A stretch of DNA of 64,000 bases from assembly GCF_004770105.1 (NCBI RefSeq), contig NZ_RQEY01000018.1, forward strand, positions 1-64,000. The letters run 5' to 3'. Below the pieces are notes generated by a model that was given only the letters and a program-made list of their open reading frames with translations, did not search any database and was not told the DNA's origin. A program made the translations under genes and the position numbers. Below, in pieces: positions 51,956-59,345 of this stretch (position 1 is its first letter; every line of letters starts with the position of its first letter). The DNA is from Leptospira andrefontaineae (GTDB taxonomy: Bacteria > Spirochaetota > Leptospiria > Leptospirales > Leptospiraceae).

Positions 51956-52399
51956 ATGTTAGAGAAGTTTTTTGCAACCGAGCCGAATTTTATTTTTACG
52001 GTAGCTAGATTGGTTTTGGGGATTGTTATGATCCCTCATGGCGCTCAAAAATTATTCGGATGGTTCGGCGGTTATGGTTGGAGTTCTACTCTGGGATTTT
52101 TTTCCTCGCAGGGAATTCCTACCCTCATCGGAGTTCTTGTGATCTTGGCAGAATCTTTCGGAGCTTTGGGATTGATCTTGGGATTTTGTACTAAATTATC
52201 CGCTTTTGGGATAGGTATCACAATGTTGGGAGCGGCGATATTCCAAAGACAAAACGGATTTTTTATGAACTGGTTTGGGAACCAAGCAGGAGAAGGTTAT
52301 GAATATCATGTCTTAGCAATGGGACTTGCGTTTATCCTGACATTCTCCGGCGGAGGAGCTTATTCATTAGATACGGTATTTTCCGAAAAATTGAAATAG
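51956..52399 (+). CDS. DoxX family membrane protein
   Basis: A 147-residue protein with four hydrophobic segments. Family landmarks: GIVMIPHGAQKLFGWFGG (about 23-40), a central LILAESFGALGLILG-type helix and HVLAMGLAFILTFSGGGAYSLD at the C-terminus. AGGAGATTTTAATG marks the start. DoxX relatives are membrane redox or thiol-stress partners, but most are uncharacterised. Placed after an AraC regulator and followed by a strong hairpin. Confidence 0.85.
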   Translation: MLEKFFATEPNFIFTVARLVLGIVMIPHGAQKLFGWFGGYGWSSTLGFFSSQGIPTLIGVLVILAESFGALGLILGFCTKLSAFGIGITMLGAAIFQRQNGFFMNWFGNQAGEGYEYHVLAMGLAFILTFSGGGAYSLDTVFSEKLK

Positions 52400-52410
52400 A
52401 TAGATGTAAT

Positions 52411-52448
52411 ATAGATATGTTCCTGGACCATTTCCGGAACATGTCTAT
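52411..52448. terminator. Bidirectional terminator-like hairpin between convergent genes
   Basis: ATAGATATGTTCC (52411-52423) pairs with GGAACATGTCTAT (52436-52448), a 13-bp stem with one T-G pair and a 12-base loop. It lies between the stops of doxX (plus) and the HdeD-like gene (minus). There is no long T run. Confidence 0.6.
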
Positions 52449-52457
52449 ATTAAGAAC

Positions 52458-53015
52458 TTATGATTTACGTCTCTCTATTTTGAATTCTTTCCATCCTAAA
52501 TATAAATTCCCCAAGCCTGATATTAAAAATCCAATACCGGTCCAGAAAACGATCGTAAATATTCCTATCAAAGGAAAGAACAATACGAATATCGCAAAAA
52601 GTAAGGTGGAAATACCTAACACGAGAACATATCCCCAATGAGAGTTTCTTAACCTGCGTATTTCGATAGAGAAGGATATTAAGGAAACGGACCGAAATAT
52701 CAGTAAAAATCCGAATACAAATGGGAGTGTGACTGCGGTGATTTCCGGATGGAGGAATAATAAGGAACCTATCAAAATGTCTAGGATTCCTACCACTAAA
52801 TTCCAGATGAATATCTCGGTGTGTTTTTTATTATATAAAGAAAAGATGATATGGCTTGCCCCGGTGGCAGCTAAGATTACGGAAAAAGCAAGAGCCAATA
52901 CTAAAAAACTTTGTCCTGGAAAAAGCACGGTTGCGATACCGGTTGTGATCCAAAGGACTCCAACTAATATTTGGATCCACCAATGTTTGGAATCTTGAAA
53001 TGTTATGTTTGTCAT
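52458..53015 (-). CDS. HdeD/DUF308 family membrane protein
   Basis: A 185-residue protein with six hydrophobic helices in three repeated pairs, the DUF308 (HdeD) pattern. WWIQILVGVLWITTGIATVLFPGQSFLVLAL (first pair), LVVGILDILIGSLLFLHPEITAVTLPFVFG (second) and GISTLLFAIFVLFFPLIGIFTIVFWTGIGFLISG (third) show the repeated G-x-W/L-DI-x-G motif. HdeD in enteric bacteria is linked to acid resistance, but the general family role is unknown. A basic C-terminal tail follows. It is monocistronic and convergent with doxX. Confidence 0.82.
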   Translation of the reverse strand: MTNITFQDSKHWWIQILVGVLWITTGIATVLFPGQSFLVLALAFSVILAATGASHIIFSLYNKKHTEIFIWNLVVGILDILIGSLLFLHPEITAVTLPFVFGFLLIFRSVSLISFSIEIRRLRNSHWGYVLVLGISTLLFAIFVLFFPLIGIFTIVFWTGIGFLISGLGNLYLGWKEFKIERRKS

Positions 53016-53291
53016 GAATTGTCTACTTGATTGTAATCGATAAAAAATCGGCGAATTTGAAATGGATTCGCCTTATTCGGCCCTTAGGAAGGGGGTTCCA
53101 TTCATTTCAAATACTCTTATATCAGTTTTAAGCCAATTTTTAGGGTCAGTCAACAGCGGAAGGGAGAAACAGCACGATCCAAAAAGGCAAAAGCAAACCT
53201 ACAGGGTTTTCCGCTTGATTATGATTGCGGAGAAACTGATATTACGTAATCTACCGATGACTTACGCAGAGATATTACTATTTAGGAGTAT

Positions 53292-54632
53292 ATGGAAAAC
53301 GAAGTTAGAATAAAAAAAGTTTTGGATAATATGCCTATCCTATTCTTTTCCTTGGATGAGAACCTTAGGCCTGTTTCCTGGAACTATGAATGTGAAAGAG
53401 TTTTAGGATTTTCTTCCGAAGAAATTCTAAACGATAAAAACTTCTCCTTTAAAAATCTAATCCAGGTAAAAGGGGAGGGAGAATCTTCCGGATTCAATCC
53501 TGAACTTTTGAACTCTGAGTTCAAAAATTGGGAATTGGATCTAATCTCTAAGGATGGAAAAACAAAGTTAGTCTCTCTTTCTAATATTTCGTCTGAGTCA
53601 GGCTCCATAAATTGGTTTGTGGGTGTGGATATCACAAGGACCAAGGAGATCGAAAGAGAATTAACGAGTTCATTAAAGGAACTTTCCGATTTTCAGACTG
53701 CACTTAATGCGGTTTCGATCGTTGCGATCACGGATAAAGCCGGTACGATCATTTATGTGAACCAAAACTTCTGTGATATAAGCGGTTATTCAAGAGATGA
53801 ACTTTTAGGCCATAACCATCGTATCATCAACTCCGGGTACCACCCTAAGGAATTTTTTGTAGATCTCTGGAAGACGATTGCAAAAGGAAAGATCTGGAAG
53901 GGTGAGATTAAGAACAAAGCAAAAGACGGAAGATATTACTGGGTGGATACAACCATTTCTCCTATCTTGGACAGTAATGGAAAACCTTACCAATACCTTG
54001 CGATCCGAAACGATATTACCGAAAGAAAAGAAACAGAGGAGAAGGCGAGACACGCAGAGAATAATCTGAAAATCCTACAAGATAGGATGAGCCCTCATTT
54101 CCTTTTTAATACTTTAAGTATTATTCATTCTTATTTACAAACAAATCCCGGACTTGCTGATTCTGCAATTTTGATGCTTGCAGATAATTATAGATTTCTA
54201 ATGGACCAAGCGAATCAGCAACTTGTCCCGTTCGATATAGAATGGGAGTTTATGGAAAATTATCTCCAACTTTTGAAACTCAGATTTTCTGATTTCTTGG
54301 AAGTAGAATCTGAAAAGTCGGGAAATTTTAGACAATGCCAAATCCCTCCCTTAACTTTGCAACCTCTTGTGGAAAATTCTTATATTCATGGTTTAAGAGA
54401 TAGGAAAGGAAAAGGTAAGATCAGCGTAAAAGCTTCTATCGAAGATGGAAAAACTTTAGTGACCATCCGAGATAATGGAAAGGGCCTAAGTGATGCAAAT
54501 ATTCATTCCAGAAGTATTGCAAACATCTCGGAACGTCTGAAATTTTATCTTTACGATTCCGAAGTAAAAATTGAAAATCATCCTGAGGGTGGCGCGATAG
54601 TCACTATCGGTTTTAAATCAGCGAAAAATTAG
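53292..54632 (+). CDS. PAS-PAS sensor histidine kinase, LytS/YpdA type
   Basis: A 446-residue soluble kinase. PAS 1 (about 8-115) and PAS 2 with PAC (about 130-255: AVSIVAITDKAGTIIYVNQNFCDISGYSRDELLGHNHRI, then DITERKE). The kinase part is the His_kinase family: DRMSPHFLFNTLSIIHSYL with the acceptor His, then LQLLKLRFSD. HATPase follows with PPLTLQPLVENSYIHGL and DNGKGL. It lies six bases before a LytTR regulator, forming a pair. The PAS 2 segment resembles Aer/redox PAS domains, so a redox or oxygen signal is possible. The upstream 276-base gap holds no gene; TTGATT-N17-GATATT at 53215-53243 is a weak promoter candidate. Confidence 0.87.
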   Translation: MENEVRIKKVLDNMPILFFSLDENLRPVSWNYECERVLGFSSEEILNDKNFSFKNLIQVKGEGESSGFNPELLNSEFKNWELDLISKDGKTKLVSLSNISSESGSINWFVGVDITRTKEIERELTSSLKELSDFQTALNAVSIVAITDKAGTIIYVNQNFCDISGYSRDELLGHNHRIINSGYHPKEFFVDLWKTIAKGKIWKGEIKNKAKDGRYYWVDTTISPILDSNGKPYQYLAIRNDITERKETEEKARHAENNLKILQDRMSPHFLFNTLSIIHSYLQTNPGLADSAILMLADNYRFLMDQANQQLVPFDIEWEFMENYLQLLKLRFSDFLEVESEKSGNFRQCQIPPLTLQPLVENSYIHGLRDRKGKGKISVKASIEDGKTLVTIRDNGKGLSDANIHSRSIANISERLKFYLYDSEVKIENHPEGGAIVTIGFKSAKN

Positions 54633-54638
54633 AAACGT

Positions 54639-55361
54639 ATGACAGAATGGAAAACACTAATCGTTGAGGATGAGGCACCTACCAGGGAACTACTCGTAAA
54701 TTATTGTTTAGCCCGACCGGAATTAAAATTAGTAAAAGTCGCTAAAGATGGGGAGGAAGCGTTAGAATATCTTCAGAATGAAGAATTCCATCTTGCGTTT
54801 TTGGATATCAATCTTCCTATTCTTTCCGGTTTAGATATTTTAGAAAGACTGGAAAATCCTCCTTACATTATTTTTATCACTGCCCTAAGAGACAAAGCAA
54901 TCGAAGCATTTGAATTTGGAGTGATAGATTATCTTCTCAAACCATTTTCTAAAGAACGATTTTTTAAGGCCGTGGATCGTGCATTAGAAATTTTGGGGAA
55001 TGAGGCGGATAAACCTTCTAAGAATATTTTTAATGAACATGGGCTTTTTATTTTAGAAAAGGAAAATCATTTTCTAATTCCCTATGGAGAGATCATCTAT
55101 ATTTCTTCCAGAGATAATTTTAGTGTGGTCCATACCGAAAAAAGACAGTATGTAACTTATAAATCCTTGAAAAGTCTCGAGCAAAAACTTCCTCCTGGCA
55201 AGTTTTTGAGAATATATAAACAATACATAATTAATCTGGAAAAGTTATCTCATTTACAAAGTGATAATATGGGAAATTATTCAGTTCATTTAAAAGATGA
55301 GGATGAAACACAACTTCCTGTAGGAAGAAAATATATCTCCAAGATTAAAGAACTTCTTTAA
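54639..55361 (+). CDS. LytTR-type response regulator
   Basis: A 240-residue regulator. Receiver domain at about 1-120: VEDEAPTRE, Asp56 in AFLDINLP, ITALRDKA and the Lys in YLLKPFSKERF. LytTR DNA-binding domain at about 140-240, with EIIYISSRDNFSVVHTEKRQYVTYKSLKSLEQKLPPGKFLRIYKQYIINL in the family order and LPVGRKYISKIKELL at the end. Cognate of the preceding LytS-type kinase. LytTR proteins bind pairs of short direct repeats; targets were not located. Confidence 0.9.
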   Translation: MTEWKTLIVEDEAPTRELLVNYCLARPELKLVKVAKDGEEALEYLQNEEFHLAFLDINLPILSGLDILERLENPPYIIFITALRDKAIEAFEFGVIDYLLKPFSKERFFKAVDRALEILGNEADKPSKNIFNEHGLFILEKENHFLIPYGEIIYISSRDNFSVVHTEKRQYVTYKSLKSLEQKLPPGKFLRIYKQYIINLEKLSHLQSDNMGNYSVHLKDEDETQLPVGRKYISKIKELL

Positions 55362-55497
55362 TTTCTCCCTGTGATTCTGCCGTTTAAGAACGGATTTCCC
55401 CGTATTCCATCTCCGCCATTGACTTAAGAACGAAATTTACTTATCCTTTTCCCTTTGCTGCTAAGCAGGAATAATCACGCCAAAAGGGGAATATCAG

Positions 55498-56886
55498 GTG
55501 GAGAAGCAGAAAGAGGATCGTCTCGCAATTTTACAATTTTTAGGAGGAGTGGGAACGGTTACCGGTTCCAAATATCTCTTAAAAGTATTCGGTAAAACTA
55601 TACTGATAGATTGCGGGCTTTTTCAAGGAGAGAAAAAGTTAAGACTTTTAAACTGGGACTCGGACCAATTTTTTCCAACCGAAATAGATCATATTCTTCT
55701 TACCCATGGGCATTTGGACCATTGCGGATATTTGCCAAGAGCGGTCAAAAAGGGATTTAGAGGCAAAATATTCGGTACAAAACCTACATTAGATGTAGCT
55801 AATATAGTTCTGAAAGACAGTGCAAAACTGCAGGAAGAAGACGCAGAACTTGCAAATGCTGGCGGATATTCCAAACATAAACCCGCTTTTCCTTTATACG
55901 ATAGTGAGGATGCGGAAAAAACGATCAAATTATTCCAAGCAGTGGAGATTGGAGAATGGTTCGAACTGGAACCGAATATACGATTTCGTTTCAGGTATAA
56001 TGGCCATATTTTAGGAGCTAGCTTCATAGAGTTGAAGGTCGGAAATAAGACCTTAATTTTCTCAGGAGATATTGGAAGAGATGAGGATGCTCTTTTATTT
56101 GCTCCGGAAAAGCCCGAAGAAGGGGATATTATCCTAATTGAATCCACTTATGGAAACAGGATCCATAGGGGAAATCCGATCAAACGTTTGGCCCAGTTGA
56201 TCCATGAATTCTCCACTTCTAAAGGGACAATTATCATTCCTTGTTTTGCCGTAGAAAGAATTCAGGCAGTCATGTATTTGATTTGGAAATTAATGAAAGA
56301 GGGTGAGATCCCTAATATTCCGGTGTATATGGATTCTCCCATGGGTTCCAAAGTTTTAGATTTATTTAATGTATACGGAAGTGAATGGCATAAATTAAAG
56401 GAAGAAGAGTTAGCCGAACTTAAAGAAGATATATTCTGCATCACTGAATCTTCCGAGACCAAAAAAATAGCTAACAAACGAGGTCCTAAAATTGTGATCG
56501 CTGGAAGTGGAATGGCCACAGGGGGGAGAGTACTTTCTTATTTGGAACATTCTTTAGGAGATCCTAATTCTTTAGTATTATTCGTAGGTTACCAGGCGAA
56601 AGAGACCAGGGGAAATAAACTATTAAGGGGGGATACGGAGATCAAGATTCGAGGCAAATACCACCAAGTTAGATGCGATGTCCAGAATATAGATGGACTA
56701 TCCGCTCATGCCGATCAAACGGAACTGATCAATTGGTTATCCAAGATCAAAACACCACCTAAAGAAGTGTTCATTGTGCATGGGGAAGAGGATGCAAGTC
56801 GGATCTTGGGAAATAGGATCCGCAATGTATATGGTTGGGAAACAAGAATCCCGGAAAGGGGAGAAGTTTTCGAATTCGAGGTGTAA
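55498..56886 (+). CDS. Beta-CASP metallo-beta-lactamase nuclease (RNA-processing type)
   Basis: A 462-residue protein of the MBL/beta-CASP family (COG1236-like), relatives of RNase J and CPSF-73. The start is GTG at 55498, with AAAAGGGGA eight bases upstream. The core metal motif is LTHGHLDHCGYLP (about 67-79). GHILGASF, FSGDIGRDE and ESTYGNR (motif 4 region) follow. The beta-CASP insert has IIPCFAVERIQAVMY and MDSPMGSKV. The C-terminal RMMBL domain has GSGMATGGRVLSYLEH, VRCDVQNIDGLSAHADQTELINW and VIHGE-type FIVHGEEDASR. It probably cleaves RNA in the cytoplasm. The substrate is unknown. Confidence 0.88.
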   Translation: MEKQKEDRLAILQFLGGVGTVTGSKYLLKVFGKTILIDCGLFQGEKKLRLLNWDSDQFFPTEIDHILLTHGHLDHCGYLPRAVKKGFRGKIFGTKPTLDVANIVLKDSAKLQEEDAELANAGGYSKHKPAFPLYDSEDAEKTIKLFQAVEIGEWFELEPNIRFRFRYNGHILGASFIELKVGNKTLIFSGDIGRDEDALLFAPEKPEEGDIILIESTYGNRIHRGNPIKRLAQLIHEFSTSKGTIIIPCFAVERIQAVMYLIWKLMKEGEIPNIPVYMDSPMGSKVLDLFNVYGSEWHKLKEEELAELKEDIFCITESSETKKIANKRGPKIVIAGSGMATGGRVLSYLEHSLGDPNSLVLFVGYQAKETRGNKLLRGDTEIKIRGKYHQVRCDVQNIDGLSAHADQTELINWLSKIKTPPKEVFIVHGEEDASRILGNRIRNVYGWETRIPERGEVFEFEV

Positions 56887-56965
56887 TCAGGGATTTAGGG
56901 CCTAGAATTTTCACCCTGGAAATCCGCAGGAAATCACCTCAATCGGTAGGATATCCCACCGGCCC

Positions 56966-56994
56966 TTGACCTTTGCTTTTTTCTCACGTATGGT
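56966..56994 (+). promoter_or_regulatory. Candidate sigma-70 promoter of the Crp-type regulator
   Basis: TTGACC (56966-56971) and TATGGT (56989-56994) with an exact 17-base spacer lie 32 bases before the start codon of the downstream gene. Confidence 0.5.
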
Positions 56995-57026
56995 AAATAC
57001 ATCGAGATAGAAAAGGGACTTAAAAC

Positions 57027-57707
57027 ATGACTAGCGCAGTAAAAATCGAAGCTGAAACAAACCGAGTTTTACCAAGAGAAATTTTTCCAAAAGAAAATAT
57101 TCTACACCACCATGAACTTAATTTTACCCGTAGGAAGATTTCCAAAAACGAGATCTTATTCTCTCAAGGAGAGCAGGCCAACGGATTTTATATAGTCGAG
57201 ACCGGCTCCATCCGATCTTATAGAACTTCCGGTTCCGGAGAAAAACAGCATACATTCAAAATTTACCATCCAGGTAACTGGGTAGGGATCAGAGACGCTG
57301 CTATCGGCGGAAATTATCTGCACCATGCTGTTGCACTTGTTGAATCCACTGTTTTATTTGTGGAAGAAGAAGAACTCCGCAGACTTTTAAATTCTGATTC
57401 TGAATTCCAAAATTCAGTATTTAGACAAGTGACTATAGAAGCAGTAGAAGCGGAGAATAAGATCTATTCTTTAGGAACTCGTCAGGTTCACGCAAAACTT
57501 TCAGAATTTTTATTACAATTATCAGAGTCCCAAGACTCGGAAGAAGATCTTCCATTCACTCGTGAGATCATGGCATCCATGATCGGTGTGACTACAGAGA
57601 CCTTGGTACGTGCCTTGGCTGATTTCAAAAGCAGAGGTTGGGTGGAGATAGACAAAAGAAAAATAGTTATCAAAAATGAAGAGGCTCTTCTTCGTTTATT
57701 GGATTAA
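57027..57707 (+). CDS. Crp/Fnr family transcription regulator without cysteines
   Basis: A 226-residue regulator. The cNMP-binding-type barrel is at about 35-140 (ISKNEILFSQGEQANGFYIVETGSIRSYRTSGSGEKQHTFKIYHPGNWVG), the dimer helix at about 140-165, and the HTH_Crp domain at about 172-222 (LPFTREIMASMIGVTTETLVRALADFKSRGWVEID). The protein contains no Cys, so an Fnr-type Fe-S oxygen sensor is excluded. It lies near the cbb3 oxidase genes, and a role in respiratory control is possible but unproven. Followed by an alpha/beta-hydrolase-like gene after 42 bases. Confidence 0.87.
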   Translation: MTSAVKIEAETNRVLPREIFPKENILHHHELNFTRRKISKNEILFSQGEQANGFYIVETGSIRSYRTSGSGEKQHTFKIYHPGNWVGIRDAAIGGNYLHHAVALVESTVLFVEEEELRRLLNSDSEFQNSVFRQVTIEAVEAENKIYSLGTRQVHAKLSEFLLQLSESQDSEEDLPFTREIMASMIGVTTETLVRALADFKSRGWVEIDKRKIVIKNEEALLRLLD

Positions 57708-57749
57708 GTATCCGAACCTTTTCTAAATCGAAAATTAAAGTTTTATAAA

Positions 57750-58418
57750 ATGGTCCGGTATGATTTTCAAACCACTCTCGACTTTCAAGTGAATCGGGTC
57801 CAGCTGAAAGGAGAACTTTTTATTCCAAGCCAGGCTGCGTTTTTAGCGGTCCTGGTTTTGGATGAGAAGGAAGACAAATTTGCGGATCGATTTTCTAAGA
57901 TGAGAAATTTTCTGAATGAAAGGGGAGTGGCTACTCTTTTTCTAAAAGGTTTATTGACCCAAGAAGAAAGGGAAATCCACGCAAATCGTTCCGATATTAA
58001 TCTTTTGTCAGATCGTCTTTCGGAGATCACTAAACAGATCAAAAATATAGACGGTGCAAATTCTTTAAAAATTTCTTATATAGGTTCGTCCGCAATTGCC
58101 GCTAGAATGTTCCGGGCAGCCGGAAGTTCAGATTCTCCCGTGGAAAGTTTGATACTGATAGGGAATGGTCTCCAAGAGTATAGTGGAAAGTTCTTGAATG
58201 CTTCCGTATTAAATATTTTAGGTGAACTTGATTTTACCGGAAGAATAGTGAATCGTTCTGTTCTTTCTAAGATAGAAAGCTCTATTAAAAAAGTCTATTT
58301 TGTACCTGGATCTCCCAGCCATTTTGAGGATAATACAAAATGGTTCATGGTATCGGAAGCGATACAAAGATGGTATCTATTCCCTGAAAAAAGATCCAGG
58401 GAATTCTCCGAATTTTAA
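57750..58418 (+). CDS. Alpha/beta-hydrolase-like protein of unknown activity
   Basis: A 222-residue protein. The pattern is an alpha/beta-hydrolase core related to dienelactone-hydrolase-like proteins. Strand-rich GELFIPSQAAFLAVLVLDEKEDK comes first, then a first helix with RGVATLFLKGLLTQEE. ISYIGSSAIAARMFRAAG (about 109-126) has a nucleophile-elbow-like Ser, and LIGNGLQE and ILGELD follow, with a terminal GSPSHFED carrying a candidate His. The match to GxSxG is imperfect (IGSSAI), so catalysis is uncertain. Co-oriented with the Crp-type regulator upstream, perhaps in one transcript. It converges on the SafE-like gene with three bases between stops. Confidence 0.6.
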   Translation: MVRYDFQTTLDFQVNRVQLKGELFIPSQAAFLAVLVLDEKEDKFADRFSKMRNFLNERGVATLFLKGLLTQEEREIHANRSDINLLSDRLSEITKQIKNIDGANSLKISYIGSSAIAARMFRAAGSSDSPVESLILIGNGLQEYSGKFLNASVLNILGELDFTGRIVNRSVLSKIESSIKKVYFVPGSPSHFEDNTKWFMVSEAIQRWYLFPEKRSREFSEF

Positions 58419-58421
58419 GAT

Positions 58422-59177
58422 TTAATGATGGTGGTGGTGATGTCCGCCTTCTTCCGTTTTTTCCCCAGGCTCAGAATGATGATCATGAGTATGATTCATT
58501 CTAAACAACATCAAAGAAATAGAAAGAAGAATGATCGCAAAGCCTGCGAGTTTGAGTTTGTCTTTTCCGAATTTCGCTAAGATCATTCTGGATCCTAAAC
58601 CAAATCCGAAAAGTAAAGGAAATGTACCTAAAAAGAAAAAGAACATACTGAGTGCGCCGAATGCCGGTGAACCTGTTGCAAATGCCATTACGAATGCGGG
58701 ATATAAAATTCCACAAGGTAGAAATCCAGTCAGCATTCCGAATGTAAATCCGATCACTAAGCGAGAACTTGGGCTTTTATTCTCTCTGGCTTTTAGAAGT
58801 TTAGATCCAACTTTAGAGAATACTTTGGAAAAAAACCTATTTTGGGTCCAATCTTTTTGGAATAGGATAGAAACTCCGAAGAGAAGTATAAAAGCTGCTC
58901 CAAACCAAGCTGCAAATTCTTGAGCAGGAAGTAAGAGTGAAAGGCTTTGGTTTGTGATGTTTCCTAAAAATCCAAAACCCAAACCGATAGAAGTATAAGA
59001 AACCAATCTCCCTAGATTATATAAAATTTGTAAAAGGACAGGACTCGTTTTTTTGTCAGAAGGAGAAAGTGTTAGATTTAAACTTCCCGCTAAAGGTCCG
59101 CACATTCCCAGACAATGGAAAGAACCTGTTAATCCATTTAAAAAAGATCCGAATAATATCGCAGATACCAGTTCCAT
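58422..59177 (-). CDS. TauE/SafE-like membrane protein with His-rich tail, in the cbb3 maturation operon
   Basis: A 251-residue membrane protein with about six spans. The N-terminal GLTGSFHCLGMCGPLAGSL (about 15-33), with paired Cys in a membrane helix, is typical of the COG2836 (SafE/CcoA-neighbour) family found beside cytochrome cbb3 genes. GFTFGMLTGFLPCGILYPAF carries the second conserved Cys. The C-terminus is extremely His-rich (HDHHSEPG..HHHHHH). These features suggest copper or heavy-metal handling for oxidase assembly, but transport of sulfur compounds is the name-giving alternative. It lies nine bases after ccoS. Confidence 0.8.
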   Translation of the reverse strand: MELVSAILFGSFLNGLTGSFHCLGMCGPLAGSLNLTLSPSDKKTSPVLLQILYNLGRLVSYTSIGLGFGFLGNITNQSLSLLLPAQEFAAWFGAAFILLFGVSILFQKDWTQNRFFSKVFSKVGSKLLKARENKSPSSRLVIGFTFGMLTGFLPCGILYPAFVMAFATGSPAFGALSMFFFFLGTFPLLFGFGLGSRMILAKFGKDKLKLAGFAIILLSISLMLFRMNHTHDHHSEPGEKTEEGGHHHHHH

Positions 59178-59186
59178 GATAAACTC

Positions 59187-59345
59187 CTAATTCGATTTGT
59201 CCTGTTTGTCTTCTTCGAATAACATTCTGTATTTAGGGCCCTCGATATCTTCATATTGGCCTGATTTGAGATTGAGTAGGAATATGTAAAATGCTCCGAA
59301 TGAGATCATGAGTGCGATCGGAATTGTTAAATACAAAGCGTTCAT
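59187..59345 (-). CDS. ccoS: Cytochrome cbb3 oxidase maturation protein CcoS
   Basis: A 52-residue protein; its ATG (59345) overlaps the ccoI stop as ATGA. One hydrophobic helix (LYLTIPIALMISFGAFYIFLL, about 4-24) is followed by a short acidic tail, SGQYEDIEGPKYRMLFEE. The D-x-E-G-P-xx-R-M-L tail is the CcoS signature. CcoS is needed to insert heme b and copper into cbb3 oxidase. Confidence 0.92.
   Translation of the reverse strand: MNALYLTIPIALMISFGAFYIFLLNLKSGQYEDIEGPKYRMLFEEDKQDKSN

Noticed and set aside
53062..53313. An 83-codon plus-strand open frame before the LytS-type kinase
   Set aside because: It overlaps the kinase start, has no ribosome site or family match, and looks like random sequence.
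57027..57707. Fnr oxygen sensor
   Set aside because: The protein contains no cysteine, so it cannot hold the Fnr-type Fe-S cluster.
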